Source: Elysia marginata (taxonomy: Eukaryota; Mollusca; Gastropoda; Plakobranchidae). From it: 44,760 bases of DNA. The notes beneath the pieces were generated by a model. That model did not search any database and was not told where the DNA came from. It saw only the letters and a list, made by a program, of their open reading frames with translations. A program made the translations under genes and the position numbers. Positions 12,910 through 24,625 of the stretch are shown in pieces (within the stretch, counting starts at the first letter, position 1; every line of letters begins with the position of its first letter). The stretch is taken from contig BMAT01013011.1 of the NCBI GenBank assembly GCA_019649035.1, positions 209,196 to 253,955 of the forward strand, read 5' to 3'.

Positions 12910-13079
12910 ATGGCTTCTTTTGTTGGGCATCGCTGCCTTACTTTTGCAGTTGCGATTTTTCTTGCATCGGTTATTGGAATTCAATCTCAAGTTACTGATC
13001 CAGCCGACTATGAGACCTCTACAGCATTCAACCAAAGCGGGTGTCCTGTAGAGCTCAGCTCCCCAAAGGCAAATATTGG
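12910..13079 (+). CDS. DUR3-like symporter, exon 1 (N-terminus, partial gene)
   Basis: First coding exon of a predicted urea/proton (DUR3-like) symporter of the sodium:solute symporter superfamily. The ATG at 12910 sits in a strong Kozak context (ACACCATGG). It encodes 56 codons plus two bases: a hydrophobic, signal-peptide-like start (about residues 10-24, FAVAIFLASVIGI) and then a polar Ser/Thr/Asp-rich segment with one Cys (SGCPVELSSP). The exon ends at GG|GTAAGT, a near-consensus donor, in phase 2. Exon 2 at 36471 starts with the one base needed, joining as a Gly codon. Assignment to DUR3 rests on exon 2; the link between them rests on phase, strand, the order signal peptide then transmembrane core, and the lack of another candidate partner. 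Alternatively, exon 1 could belong to a different gene or further exons could be hidden in the intron. Confidence 0.68.
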
Positions 13080-13081
13080 GT

Positions 13082-16000
13082 AAGTCAGAAAAAGCAAGTA
13101 TGTCTTATGTAATTCCACTTCCATTTTCTGGCTTTTAATGTTAAATGTACTACATTTAAGCGCTCCTAATTATACAACCAATTTTATTCATCTGGCTTAT
13201 TGCCTGTTCATTGTTTTAAAAATCTTTGATTTCATTCATGCCTTTTCCCACTACTTTTGACGACTCTTTTTTGCATTCATAGAGATTTATCACCGTATCA
13301 GTGAGTAGAGTAAACAAAAGTAATAGTAAAGCATAACATTTTGGATGAAATTCTGGCTTTAATATGATGAAATTTTAGAATAGACTACTAAAACAATAAA
13401 AAAAATTATTTCATCAATGGAAAGAAAAAATGTTTACGTGTCTGAGGAGGAGCACAAGCAGGAAAGATATTTATATAAATTTATTTAGCCGCAAAGAAAC
13501 ATAAAGATGAAAGAAAGCAAGAAAAAATATGAATTGGAAAAGAGAGTTACAGAAATAGAGCGAGCGAAAGCAAACAGAAAGAGGGGGGAAAAGAAAGAGC
13601 TATGTACTTGTATACAGAGGAAGAAAAAAAAAGAATGGATACATGTTGGCCAGCGTATTATAACTAAGCCTTTCCCATCAATATGTTATCAAAAATGTTC
13701 GTACACAAGCTGGCACTACCTGTACTTTCCCACCTTTACCTCTAGATTTAGTAAGTTTCCGTCCTGTCCGTGTTAGTTTTTCTGATTGTTTAGCCACCCG
13801 GCTGTTACTGCTCGGTGTGTCTTACTTGATCTGACAATTTATGAGATGCTTTCCGATGTATGCGCTGGGCGAGAAATACGCTTTATGTAAGATGGGCAAA
13901 GTCGAGAGCAACCCTGTAAGCTCTCCGGTACATCTGGTCTGCATGAGATCTTTATTTCCTAGTTAGTCAACTAGTCTTGTATCTATGGAAAAAAAGGAAA
14001 TTCGTGAAAATATGGGCGATAGTTGAACAAAAATTAGTTATACCACCCCGATTTTCAACAAAAAAAAAAGGGGGGGGGGTCTTTATTAAGACACAAACCT
14101 GTTTTCATATAAGAAAGGATAACTAGTACATGTTAAAATGATAAAACAAGAGTATGATAGGAATGAAAACTATAAGAATGTTAGTATACAGCTGGCTAAA
14201 CACATATTAAGAGAAAAAATATAAAAAGAGTCCTTATATTACTTTTCGAAACCCACAAACGCATACGCGCATTTACAAAACCTGGGAAAGATTGCTGAAA
14301 GCAATGGTATTTTTCTTACGTACATGACTATAAGAGGTACTCCATATCTTAGCCGTTTATGTTATTGGTTCGAATTGGCTTGTTGAATTAGGAAAAAAAA
14401 AGACTCTAAGACGCCCTTGAGTTTGTAAAGATTATTTGACTGTATTTTTTTAAAGCATTAATAATATCTGCTTTTTGTGATCAATGATAAAAAGAGTCCA
14501 AATTTGATGACTACGCAGCTCATCTTATTTTAACTTCCTAATTCGCCTTCATTTGAAATTTTCTGGGCTTTGAAAAGGACAGCAACCTAAAATGAACAAA
14601 AAAATATTTCATAGTTTATAGAATCAGTTAAAACATGACTGTTTTTTATATAACTGATGGTTGTGAAAAATGGCCAATTTCCATTACATTTTTAATATTT
14701 TTTTCTTTCCATGGCTTAATTTACTTATTGGTTTCGCTTCAACATAAATACATTGTACCTGAAAAGTCTTCTTTAGTACATTAACAAATTTCCTATTCAA
14801 ATTCTAACGACAACAAGTATAAAAGTAATCATTGACATTGCCAGCTACACATGCACAATCGATTCCTACCGCTTGCTTTTGTGACAAAGTTTTTCCCTTT
14901 CAAAATGTTCATAACATCGTAATCGTTTAACAAGTATATGCAATGTATTTTGATTTTTCATAGAAAAATGTTAAAACATTGCTGGACTGAGTCAGGTGAC
15001 AAGGTTCCTAGAAAAAAAGATTCTGAACAAAAAATCACGATTACATTACTTTTGTTGAATGTGTTTGCTCAGGTGAACTGGGTCTGTAGAGAGTTAGCAT
15101 AAGCCTAACCGCTGAAACGTTTTTTTTTTCATGTATTTGACGCATTTGAAGTCAGTCAACAGAATATGGCGTTGAGCTCTTCAATTAAATGACCCAACTA
15201 AGAATGGGTGTAAACGGCATGCAAAAGCATGGGTCACGTTCACATAATAAAAGTCCCGATTTAGGTTCCATTTCGATGTGCAGTTAATCTTTCTCTTTTT
15301 TATCTGAATGTTTATATTGATAAAGATATATAGTTAGCACGTAATAATAATAGCAAAATATTAGAGAACAAATCGAACATTTCATATGTGATATTGATAT
15401 GGCTCTATTTGAAAAAAAAACCAAAGAAACTACATGAAATTATCCTGTATACTACGACAGTGAAAAACATATAGCTCGACACTTATTTGAACAGTTTTCA
15501 GTGCATTTCAAATATAGCCAACACAATGGCACGAGTTAGAAATATAAACAATTTTATGCAAAGTGATAACGGAAAGAAAGAATGGCTGTTATCAGATCTA
15601 ATCTATCTTTTTTTCGTCTCCTTTTTTGTTCTCACTGCTGTTTCTGTATGTCTCACCATGCAGACTGTTTATTTTTCGCCTCTCAACTTCTTCAAATAGA
15701 TTTTTTATCTTTGCTTTCCTTTATTTCTTTGACTAACTGATTTTTTTCCGATTTGCAGCTCCACTGCATTCCCTATTCCTCCAACGCACCCAATTTCCAA
15801 CCGAGTTTTAGAGCTTGTTGTCTATTTTATTCATTCATTTTTTATCAAAGAGACTAACAACAAGAAAGATTACCTTTCTGTAAATATTTAAACGGTCCTC
15901 TTTTTTTCCTCTCTCAACAGTCTCGTTCAGTGTTACTGATCTGAAAGAAACGACCCTCCTCTATTTTAAATCCATTCTCTGTGCACGGCCAAGATACGTT

Positions 16001-17541
16001 TGAACTTGATTTAATTCCGTCTTCCTATTTTAAGAAGTTAACCACATTTTTTATTTGCTATGTCACAACATACTATTATTTTCTAAGACTATAACTTGTT
16101 AATAAACTTTGTAAAGACTTATCTTTGACTTGGAAATTAGTCTGCACTTTATAATCGCATTAATTTTGACATGTAACATGTCCACAACTGATTGTCACAC
16201 AGATGCTCAGGCAAATTTTAATAGGGCTAAGGGAGGGTAGATCGCCCCAAACATAACATATAATCCGATACTGATGTTAGTGTTTACATATTATACAGTT
16301 TGTTTTAACGACTAACCATTTCTCCCACCCCCAATAAAACTTCCTTTTTCATTCAAAGCAACCGACTGGGCTGGACTGAAAGACTAACTTTTTGGCTCGT
16401 AGGGCTGTCATGAAAAGTCGAAGTTTCAACAAAAAAAAAACCCACCTAAGTTATAGTTTCCGATTTACTGTCGAAGAATATATAAGACATTTGGTTTGGT
16501 TTGACGAGGTTTATGCCAAAACAAAGTGGACTGTTCGGACAAACTGAGCAATCATTTCATAGCCAGGGGCCGTTCCGATAATAAGCCTCCTTATAAGAAG
16601 AAACGCCCCCTTCTTTTGGCTTATTTCCCTAGTATTCCCTCACTAACCTTTCAACAAAACTTTCATTTAAAATTGTACTGGGATATTTCAGATACTGGAA
16701 TAAGGTCCACTGAAAATCGGAGAGATAGGTAGCTAAATGGATAGATAAACAGATAAATACATAGATGAGAGAGAGTGGAGAGAGAGTGGAGATAGAGAAT
16801 TGAATACTAGGTAAAAAGATGGGGTAGTAACAAAAGACTAAAATAAGAGACAGAGAGGATAGCGATGGGGAGGTAGAGAGAGAAAAGCGAAAAGGAAAGA
16901 GAGGAAAAGATAGAAAAAAATAAGAAGTGAAAAAATATCATAAGATGAAGAAAGAAAGGAAAAGTTTCAGGGGAAAAAGAGAAAGAGAGCAGGCGTTTAT
17001 AATGAATACTTCATAAGTTACAAAGGAAACTGTCTATGATTTAAAGGAACATCATAATAACAGTCTACGTTCAACGCAAGTTAACAACCTTTCAACTACA
17101 CTATTAAATCTTGAACTTACTAAAATGATTCTTAAGTTCCAATATGATTTTTTTAGGGTCACAATTCAGTGTTCAAAGTAGATACACTTCTGTGAGGTTG
17201 AATATGGACACGGAAACCATAGTAAAAAGAGATTGTTTTTTCGACTCAGAGAGCTACAGCTAAAACAAACCTGCATTTCAGACACATACTTAAAAATGTT
17301 ATTTAGAAAAATTGTGATTAAGCAGAGTTTGTATTAAAAAAATCCAGCTTTTGCAAACATATTTGTCTCTCATCTTCTATTCTCTTTACTTTTATACTTT
17401 GTCTTAAAAGCATAAGCATTTTTTGCGAAAGTGGAAAAAATACGGAACAAATACTTTCGTGACAACAGTAGCTCTTGATTGAAAACATGTCTTATTTCCG
17501 CGGGGTAAAAATAAATCTTTATTCGTAGTAGCACTGGCAGT
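13082..17541. other. Intronic stretch without recognised features
   Basis: AT-rich sequence with a poly-A/poly-G junction near 14060-14080 and a purine-rich region at about 16760-16990. The open frames at 13507, 15487 and 16526 are short, show no motifs and look incidental. A somewhat GC-richer patch at 13795-13960 could not be assigned. Confidence 0.5.
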
Positions 17542-17542
17542 C

Positions 17543-17614
<72 letters not shown>

Positions 17615-17800
17615 ATAGTAGTAGTTAGTAGTAGTAGTAGTAGTAGTTGTAGAAATAGAAGATAAAAAAGAAGAAAATGATGAAGAACAACAACAAAAAC
17701 AATAACAACAAAAAAGACGAAGAAGAAAAAGAAGAAGAAGAAGTAACAGTAGTAGCTACAGCAGTAATTTTAGCAGCTGTAGCAGTCGCAGCATCAGTGT
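17542..17800. repeat. (TAG)n array grading into AAG/AAC/CAG-rich triplet repeats
   Basis: TAG triplets run at about 17542-17648 with one TAA and one TTAG interruption. Mixed GAA, CAA and AGC triplets continue to about 17800. The motif is the complement-class partner of the (CTA)n array at 9330. Confidence 0.92.
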
Positions 17801-18117
17801 TAGTGGTAGTAATAGTAGAACTAGTATAACGGTTGTAAAAGAAGTAGCTTGAAAATTATGATAATATTAGGAACAGCAGTAGTAAGTACAGTGATTTGTT
17901 AAGATTTATTTCTATTTTTATTAAAGAAAGCATGCGGAAAGGAATGTTCTTAATCCTTCTGTCCACCTGTTGCGTATGGCTATTGGCTAGACAGGTAGAC
18001 ATTGTAATTCTTGTGGCTTCCGTGTTTTATTGAGTTCGTATATGTATAGGCTTTTTATGTTGACAGCCTAGCATTTACCTGTTTGTATAGTCTTTGATTA
18101 AGCAAGGTATGCAACAG

Positions 18118-18121
18118 CAAT

Positions 18122-18152
<31 letters not shown>
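18118..18152. repeat. (CAA)n microsatellite
   Basis: About ten CAA units in a row. Confidence 0.95.
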
Positions 18153-18327
18153 CAAAAACAGACTCCGAGCTAGGAACAAAAGCATACGGATGCAATAAAA
18201 TCATGAGTAGAAATACTTGTAAACTGTGGAGATAAAACAGATGACAGACATAATTAAAGTCCCTTATTTAATCACATCTGCTGTTTCCGTGTTAGCTCAT
18301 GAATGTTTAATCTAATGTTTGTTTCTC

Positions 18328-18545
18328 CTATACGTTTACTCTATCGTGTTTTATTCTGTACATTTTCACTAACGTGTTTTCTCCTGTACGTTTTCTCTAA
18401 CGTGTTTTCTCCTGTACTTTTTCTCTATAGTGTTTTCTCATGTACTTTTTCTCTAACGCGTTTCCTCCTGTTCAATTTCTCTAACTTGTTAACCCCTGTA
18501 CGTTTGCATAAACGTGTTATCTCCTGTAACGTGTTATCTTTTATG
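18328..18545 (+). repeat. ~28-bp minisatellite, about 7-8 degenerate units
   Basis: Units of the form GTTTTCTCCTGTACG followed by TTTTCTCTAACGT recur across the interval with substitutions. The best two copies are near 18375-18425; later units are shorter (for example TTATCTCCTGTAACGTG). The plus-strand open frame of 93 codons here is a repeat product. Confidence 0.85.
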
Positions 18546-18706
18546 CCATTGAGAACAATGGTCACTATACCCTGTCTGTTGTAGCCACGCTGCTCTCTGT
18601 CTTGGTTAAAAAAAAACACAGCCCGCCTTAACAAGTCGTCCTGTATTAGTCCCTCAATTAAAAGTGCAACGCAATCTTTGTATTATAAATCTACCACATA
18701 GCTTTT

Positions 18707-19004
18707 TTTTTTTGCTTGTTTACTTGTTTGTTTGATATTTAACGTCCAAATCAACTTCGAGGTTATCTCAGAGACGGCGCTGGGGACAATTAAAAGCGTC
18801 CTGTCAAACTGTGATGTAAGGAGCGCTTGCTTACACCACACTCAGTCACATTATCCTGACACTGGGCCGATCAGACTTAACACTAAATCCATAATGCCAG
18901 GCACTAGGCGGATCAGCTGCTTATACCAATTTTAAAGTCCTTGGTTTGACTCGGCCGGGGATCGAACCGCGCACCTGGTCTTACCTCTAGGCCACAGAGC
19001 CGGT
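18707..19004 (-). mobile_element. tRNA-derived SINE with target-site duplications
   Basis: The element reads on the minus strand. A tRNA-like head begins at 19004 with an A box TGGCCTAGAGG (18994-18984) and a perfect pol III B box GGTTCGATCCC (18968-18958). A ~230-bp unrelated body follows and ends in a CAAACAAACAAG-type tail near 18713-18735. Imperfect duplications, CACATAGCTTTT (18695-18706) and CACATAACTTTG (19005-19016; 10 of 12 match), border it. These are the signs of a retroposed SINE. The head is not a functional tRNA gene because no acceptor stem closes. Family name not assigned. Confidence 0.85.
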
Positions 19005-19016
19005 CACATAACTTTG

Positions 19017-20856
19017 AAAACACAGAAGAGAAAAAGCAAGATCTGTTTACGCAGTATCAAGTGTTTTAAAAAAAGCTTATATGATCCAGTAGTTTGCTCA
19101 TTCTTACTTTGTCTGATACTGATCATAATCTTAACGCAAAACGGTATTGTATTAAAGCAACGTATGGCTTTTCTTGTTCTCCTTACTTGCATCGTAAATG
19201 TAAAAGTTATTTAGTTCTATTGCCACGAGAAACTGTATTTCCTTTGAAAAATGCCAATCCCGTCATTAATCCTAATGCGTAGATATGTTTTTGTCACCCC
19301 AAAATTACTGACTTCTTGTGTCTTCATCTTTTTTATTTAAATTAAATAGCTTTCGACCCTTTACCTCCAACCTCTGCAGTATTTTGCATTATTCACCCAC
19401 TCCTCACTCAATGACTTTGAAAGATCTCATTATTCCGTTCTAACTTCCTCTGCTTCTTTATACCTCCATCCTTATTTCTATCCATTTCCACCATATAACA
19501 CCACGTTCCTCAAACAGAGGTGCAAATCAAAAGCTCTTAAAAAGAGAGTCGAGTCAAATGACGCTTTCTTATTGCTTTACTAGCCTCGTACACGGGCCAG
19601 CACAGATCTGTCTTTCAATACACTTGATCCGCTGAGGAAGATCTTGGGGACATTTTGACTGATATTACTTTTTGAGGACCAGAGGCGAGAGCTCTTGAGT
19701 ACATGAAGGTGAAAACGGCGCTTTTTTTCGGAGGAAGAGCGGCGTGGATTCTTGCTCTTTGTAATGCGAGTCTTTTAAAAAGAAAGGGTAACAAAATAAT
19801 AAGCCCCAGTGTATAAAGACGTATGCAAAGAATTAGAAACGTTCAATGCGGCTTTCGAAAGCGTTATATCGGTGAGAGGTAAGCCACCTTTTGGTGACAC
19901 AGTTTTTTTAGAGTCAGAATAGTCTGATGGTTTTTTATACTATAGATCTTTAAAAATACACAGAATCTTTAAGGCTACACATGATAATGATATTAATTAA
20001 GGTTATTGTAGGATATGGTTCAGGACACATTTGTTCATTTCTCTGTCTCTTTCTCTTGTTATCCATTTTCCATACACCTTCATGGCTCTACCATTCTATT
20101 AAGTATATTTCTTAAACGTAATGCTGATTCCGCTTAAAAAAGTAAATTACACCCGACAAAAACTTCAGGAGGGGTCCATTGGCTATAATCGCTTTTATTA
20201 TGTGGGGTTGGGGTTGCCGTTGACTTAAATACGTTTAAGAAGCAGCACACTGACAATATGAAAACTTTCCTGCATTAGTTTAAATAGAAACAAATGCTAA
20301 ATATTACTTAATCCTTGTTTTAGGATTAATATAGCCCTTGATTGGCCAAAGGATATACTGCACTCCCGAAATAAATACTACATTTTTCGACCAAAACATG
20401 GTGGTTTCAGCAGCATCGGTTTCAGTTTGAGCAACCACACAACACGTCACCACAATCCTGGTTCAGTTGTTTTATCCAGAGATTAATTTACCATTATTGT
20501 ATGCTTTTGATCAAAGCATTTATATGTTTTTAGATAGTCTTTCCGGCTTTTTGCCTTCTTAATTTCCATGAAGAATTGTAGCCATGAGACTGGCGTTTTG
20601 TTTCGCTCTGCTAGATCACTGTATTTGCGTCTCAAAACAGTCACGATCTCTAGCATTTTTCTTTTTAGCTGGCAGTCCTTTGAGTATGTTGATGTTAGTT
20701 ATTTTGTCAATCTATTTAAATCTTTGAAGCCTTCCAGTCTTCTTACTTTTGCATTTCTACATCACTGTGCTCCACCTCGGTACACCAGGACATGTTAGAC
20801 CAAACATTTCAGGAGCTTCATTTTCTGGTGTGTTGGTATTCCTCTGTTCTTCTATA
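19017..20856. other. Intronic stretch without recognised features
   Basis: No coding sequence or known element identified. Pyrimidine-rich segments occur near 19330-19510. Open frames at 19014, 19094 and 20568 lack motifs. Confidence 0.5.
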
Positions 20857-21110
20857 TTGCAGTTGCCTTGGGAAAGCAATTTACCCTAACTTTCCCCAGT
20901 CCACTCACCTGTAAAATGGGTACCCAGCTACAGGCGGTTCATGAATTTGTGATATGCGCCTGCAACACCCTGCATATGAGTTTAAGTGGCCTTGGAATGT
21001 ACTGGTCTGCTGGGGCATTAGTGGCGCTGCGTTGTGGTGACATAGTTACGCTGAATTACGAAGCCAAATTTCCCGAGATGGAATAATAAAGTGCACCAAA
21101 TAAAATAAAG
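20857..21110 (+). mobile_element. 5'-truncated or decayed SINE copy (family B)
   Basis: From TTGCAGTTGCCTTGGGAAAG onward this matches, block by block, the reverse complement of 23178-23440. Shared blocks include GGAAAGCAATTTACC, AACTTTCCC, GATATGCGCCTGCAACACC/TATATGCGCCTGCAACACC, TAGTTACGCTGA and GAAGCCAAATT/CAAAGCCAAATT. The tRNA-like head seen in the other copy is not recognisable here. The tail is AATAATAAAGTGCACC then AAATAAAATAAAG. An open frame of 72 codons across it is incidental. Confidence 0.75.
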
Positions 21111-21543
21111 TAATAATTTAAGTAGACCATCTTCATTTTAGCGATCCCTTTTATTCCTGTGATATCCTATGAAACGGTATTGTCATCAGTTTTTTTTATT
21201 TTTCCAAGATACTTAACTCCTGACACATTTTTATCTCTGTACTGATAATAACGTGCCGTATTTTTTTTCTATTTTCTGTCATCCTTTCATCTGCATAACA
21301 TTTTTTCATTGTTTTGTTTTTAGAAGTAGTCCAGTTTTCTTGCATGTCGCTTTCACTCTTTATAACATACGTGTTATAATTATTAGCTGTCCTAACAGAA
21401 AGAAGTGGTGTCAGCGTACCATATTGCGCTCTCCAGTTTTGATAAACCCGCCATCTCTGATTTGTTTGCCTGAGAGTGCCTTTTACATTACTGCGCACGT
21501 ATTTAGAAGGTGCCACCTTGTGAAAGTATGCAGCACTGACGAA

Positions 21544-22052
21544 CTACCTTTTCGATGTCAAAGTATATGCAAGCAAGGCATTTGTTGCGAGAGCGGCTAC
21601 GTGTTTTAGAGATCTCAGCTTTATCATTGTGGTAAAGACATATTGGTGCTGAACAATATCAAACGCCTTGCTGTAATGAATAAATGTGAGAGGAGCGCAT
21701 TGTCCACTGTTTGTTTTATTTCTTGTTAAGAATTTGTAAAGTAGAGAGCATATCAATGGTCCTTCTGGGGCGCTGTACACATGTTGCAAACCTGGCAGCT
21801 ATGCCTCAAATAAAGATTTTATTCTCTTCAAATGATAATGATAAGCAGTGCTTTACTGTTGTGGCTGATAATAGCGATTGTTCTTGACTTCCCACACTCC
21901 TTGTTGCTTCCTCTCTTGTGCAGCGTTACAAACTCTTGTCTCTTCCATTCCGTTATCGTCTGTGAGGTTTTCAGGTATTTTAGAATGGTGTGTTGCAATG
22001 CTGTTCCCTCTGACTCCCGAGGACTCCCACAGTTCACGCGGGATGTTATCAC
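21544..22052 (-). pseudogene. Non-LTR retrotransposon (LINE) reverse-transcriptase remnant
   Basis: Minus-strand fragments correspond in order to the start of a LINE reverse-transcriptase domain. The piece at 22052-21828 contains EWKRQEFVTLHKRG and then RTIAIISHNSKALL, matching the early fingers motifs (usually EWK.s..vpi.KkGd and yRtIaLis...K.l). The piece at 21789-21544 contains LTFIHYSKAFDIVQH, the catalytic motif A (usually FiDy.KAFD.V.H). The intervening sequence is frameshifted, and FIHYSKAFD has His where an Asp is common. The catalytic YADD box was not found; a minus-strand frame at 21516-21196 containing SESDMQEN could be further 3' debris. The relic is dead and antisense to the host gene. 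Clade not assigned. Confidence 0.8.
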
Positions 22053-22119
22053 CCGGAGCTTTTCCTTATTTATTTTGTGTGACTGCTGTTTGAACTTTCA
22101 ACTTCCCACAGAAGTTTAA

Positions 22120-23177
22120 GTTCAAGGACGTAGTCTGTTTCCGAGGGCAACACCTATGAGTCTGGAGGGGTGTTCAGACCAAATGTATAATTGTTTCCCA
22201 TATTGTTCTCACTACCTGCCTACTTTTATTCTGCTTTTTCTTTTGTTAAAATATCACCACCTATTTTACAATTTAAAGTATTGATCTTTGATGGGCATTG
22301 GTTTTTATTGATTTTGGCCACTTGTTACAGTAGACCACCTTCAATGAAAAAGAGTACCTAAATTACCGCCCCCACGCCCCCACCCCACCCCACCCCCCGA
22401 GCTAACAAGTATTAACTGAATCTCACTAAAATTTTAACACACACAAGTCATGATCCCTCTCGATTACATAACCTAAGTGGCCATAACGAAACAAAAAATG
22501 CTGCGAATGCTCTTTTCACGTATATAAAAATCTGTTTAGAACGGGTTAAATCAAACTCAAACAAAATTAGACTGAGAAAAGTTCCTGAAACATTTTTTTC
22601 AAGAGTACCTACAACTGGTCGATAACATGTACAAAGCGAAATTCGAATTCGATTTAGAAATCAAATCAGTACTTTCCATGGAAACTTAATGTTTTCGTGA
22701 AAATGGATCACAACATCCAACCGTTCAACTCAACGAAACGAATAAAACTCAAGAAGAAGAAAAAGAAGGAAACGAAAGTTAAGTATGTAGTCAGAATAAT
22801 AATTAAAAAAGCGACTTAAACTTCCTTTATTTAAGCTGTGTATTTTAACCAGCTACTTTGTAATCGAAATATGCTCCGTAATTCATGTGTGTTTAAAGCT
22901 AGTAAATCTCATGTCTTCGAGGATCTGAATTTGATCACAAGGAAAAAAAGCTGTCTTTTGATTCGGCAATAGCGCTATAAATTACTGTATAGTTTGTTGA
23001 GTAGTAAATAAGACGCAATGAACAAAAACATGACCTTTAAAACCTGCAACTCTTTATAAAGCAACACAAGCACAAAAACCATTATTTCCGTTTTGATCAG
23101 TTTCGATTTCCATAATACTCGGGAAATTGGCTGGCTTGATTCATCGAATCTATTTTTAAACTTATGTTTATTTTATA
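22120..23177. other. Intronic stretch without recognised features
   Basis: Contains a C-rich run (about 22370-22400). The 5' part of the adjacent LINE relic may extend a little into it, but no further domain is readable. Confidence 0.45.
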
Positions 23178-23497
23178 CACTATATTAACCCCTTTCGGGC
23201 AATTTGGCTTTGTTACTCAGCGTAACTAAGTCGCCACAGAGCTGGGCCACAAATGCCCTTGCAGATTAGTTCATTTGAAAACAACTTTTAACCCATATGT
23301 TGGGTGTTGCAGGCGCATATAAAAATCAAGAATTTCTTGTTGCTGGTTACCCATTTCGCAGGTGCTTGAACTTGGGAAAGTTACGGTAAATTGCTTTCCA
23401 AAGACATTTGCAACATGACATGGTCGGGAATTGAATCCGCAACTGCCTCATCACGAGTCCGACGCGCTTACCTCTATGCCATACTGCTCTAAGACCT
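23178..23497 (-). mobile_element. tRNA-derived SINE (family B), near full length
   Basis: On the minus strand the element starts near 23495 with an A box TGGCATAGAGG (23481-23471) and a B-box-like ATTCAATTC (23436-23428). The body matches 20857-21110 and ends near 23178-23190. The head resembles that of the SINE at 18707-19004 (both have TAGAGGTAAG after the A box), but the bodies differ. No clear target duplication was found. The minus-strand open frame inside it is incidental. Confidence 0.78.
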
Positions 23498-24544
23498 TTT
23501 GTTCTATATCTAATATAGTGATGAAAAATGTTGTTAGAACGCATAACACACCGAGGATTACTCGTGTAGATCTAAAGAAAAAAAAACCTGGTAGTAGATC
23601 AGAGGTTACGTCAATTTAAGCAGTGATGGTGTCACCCAATGATTTAACCTTCTAAAACTCGATATTTCCAAATAAGAAGAGTTATACTATCACAACCTTG
23701 GTAAATTTTGCCGAAAACGCGCAAAAAATTGCTTGTACGAGTAAGATGTCCGCAACAGGAGTATTTTTAGAGCACCATGTTCTAAACATTTCATCACCTA
23801 ACTGCCAAACTTACATAAATTGTGTACGATTTGAAATACCATAATGCTATGAACTTTAAACAGTAAATACAGACAAACCTGCTACTATCACGCCTGACTT
23901 TTCAAGGCAAATCATATCTTGGCAGTTTTGATCATTATCCAATTGCCTGCATAAGCTGATCTCTAGTGCGCAAGCCAATCGGATAATATTGTAGGACTTG
24001 TGTTAAAGAAATCGATAATCTTACTCTCAAATTTACTAACACGATCTAGACAGTTTTCAGCTATTAGGCTCTAAAAAAGGCTTTTAAGAATCTTTCGTTT
24101 TTATAGGTGATAAAATGATTCTAAATGGATATTCCAAATGAATCGATCATGGGAGTCTTAACCTATAATTTGCTCAAATTTAAAGTTTAAATTTATTTTT
24201 AGGCTTCTTTAAAAGTGATAGTTTTGTAAATTATATATCCCAAATGCAAAGATTCTCTTTTTATTTGAGGTTAAAAGGGTTTTAAGAAACCGTACGTCAA
24301 TTGCAAAGATACTTATCAAAGCTTTATCGCTTGCATCTCTTGCAAAGCGTGAAATGTTATTGCGACTCATTTTTCCAACACCGTATCGTGTTCACAAGAG
24401 GCGACCTTTCGCTTTTTGGAGTGTTCTCATGATACTGGGAAGAGGATGAGGTCACGTTAAAACGTGAAACGATTGCAAAGATAGTTAAAATTCAAATCAT
24501 TTTTTTTCAATTTCATCCCTACATTTTCTCTTTGCTTCCCCGTT
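23498..24544. other. Intronic stretch without recognised features
   Basis: Nothing recognised beyond AT-rich sequence. Confidence 0.45.
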
Positions 24545-24625
24545 TTAGCCCCCCCCCCCTTTTCTTTCTCTCATTCTCTCTATCTCTCTCACTCTCTCTC
24601 TCTTTCTTTTTCTCTCTTGCTCTCT
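24545..24625. repeat. Poly-C run followed by (TC)n-rich microsatellite
   Basis: A run of about ten C at 24549-24559 precedes TC and TTTC units to about 24625. Confidence 0.9.

Noticed and set aside
16222..16250. AAGGGAGGGTAGATCGCCCC as another transposon end
   Set aside because: No inverted partner, no subterminal repeats and no TA-flanked mate were found.
18957..19004. A functional tRNA gene
   Set aside because: Continues into a SINE body with target duplications and has no acceptor stem closure.
20868..21086. A 72-codon open frame
   Set aside because: It lies wholly within a SINE copy.
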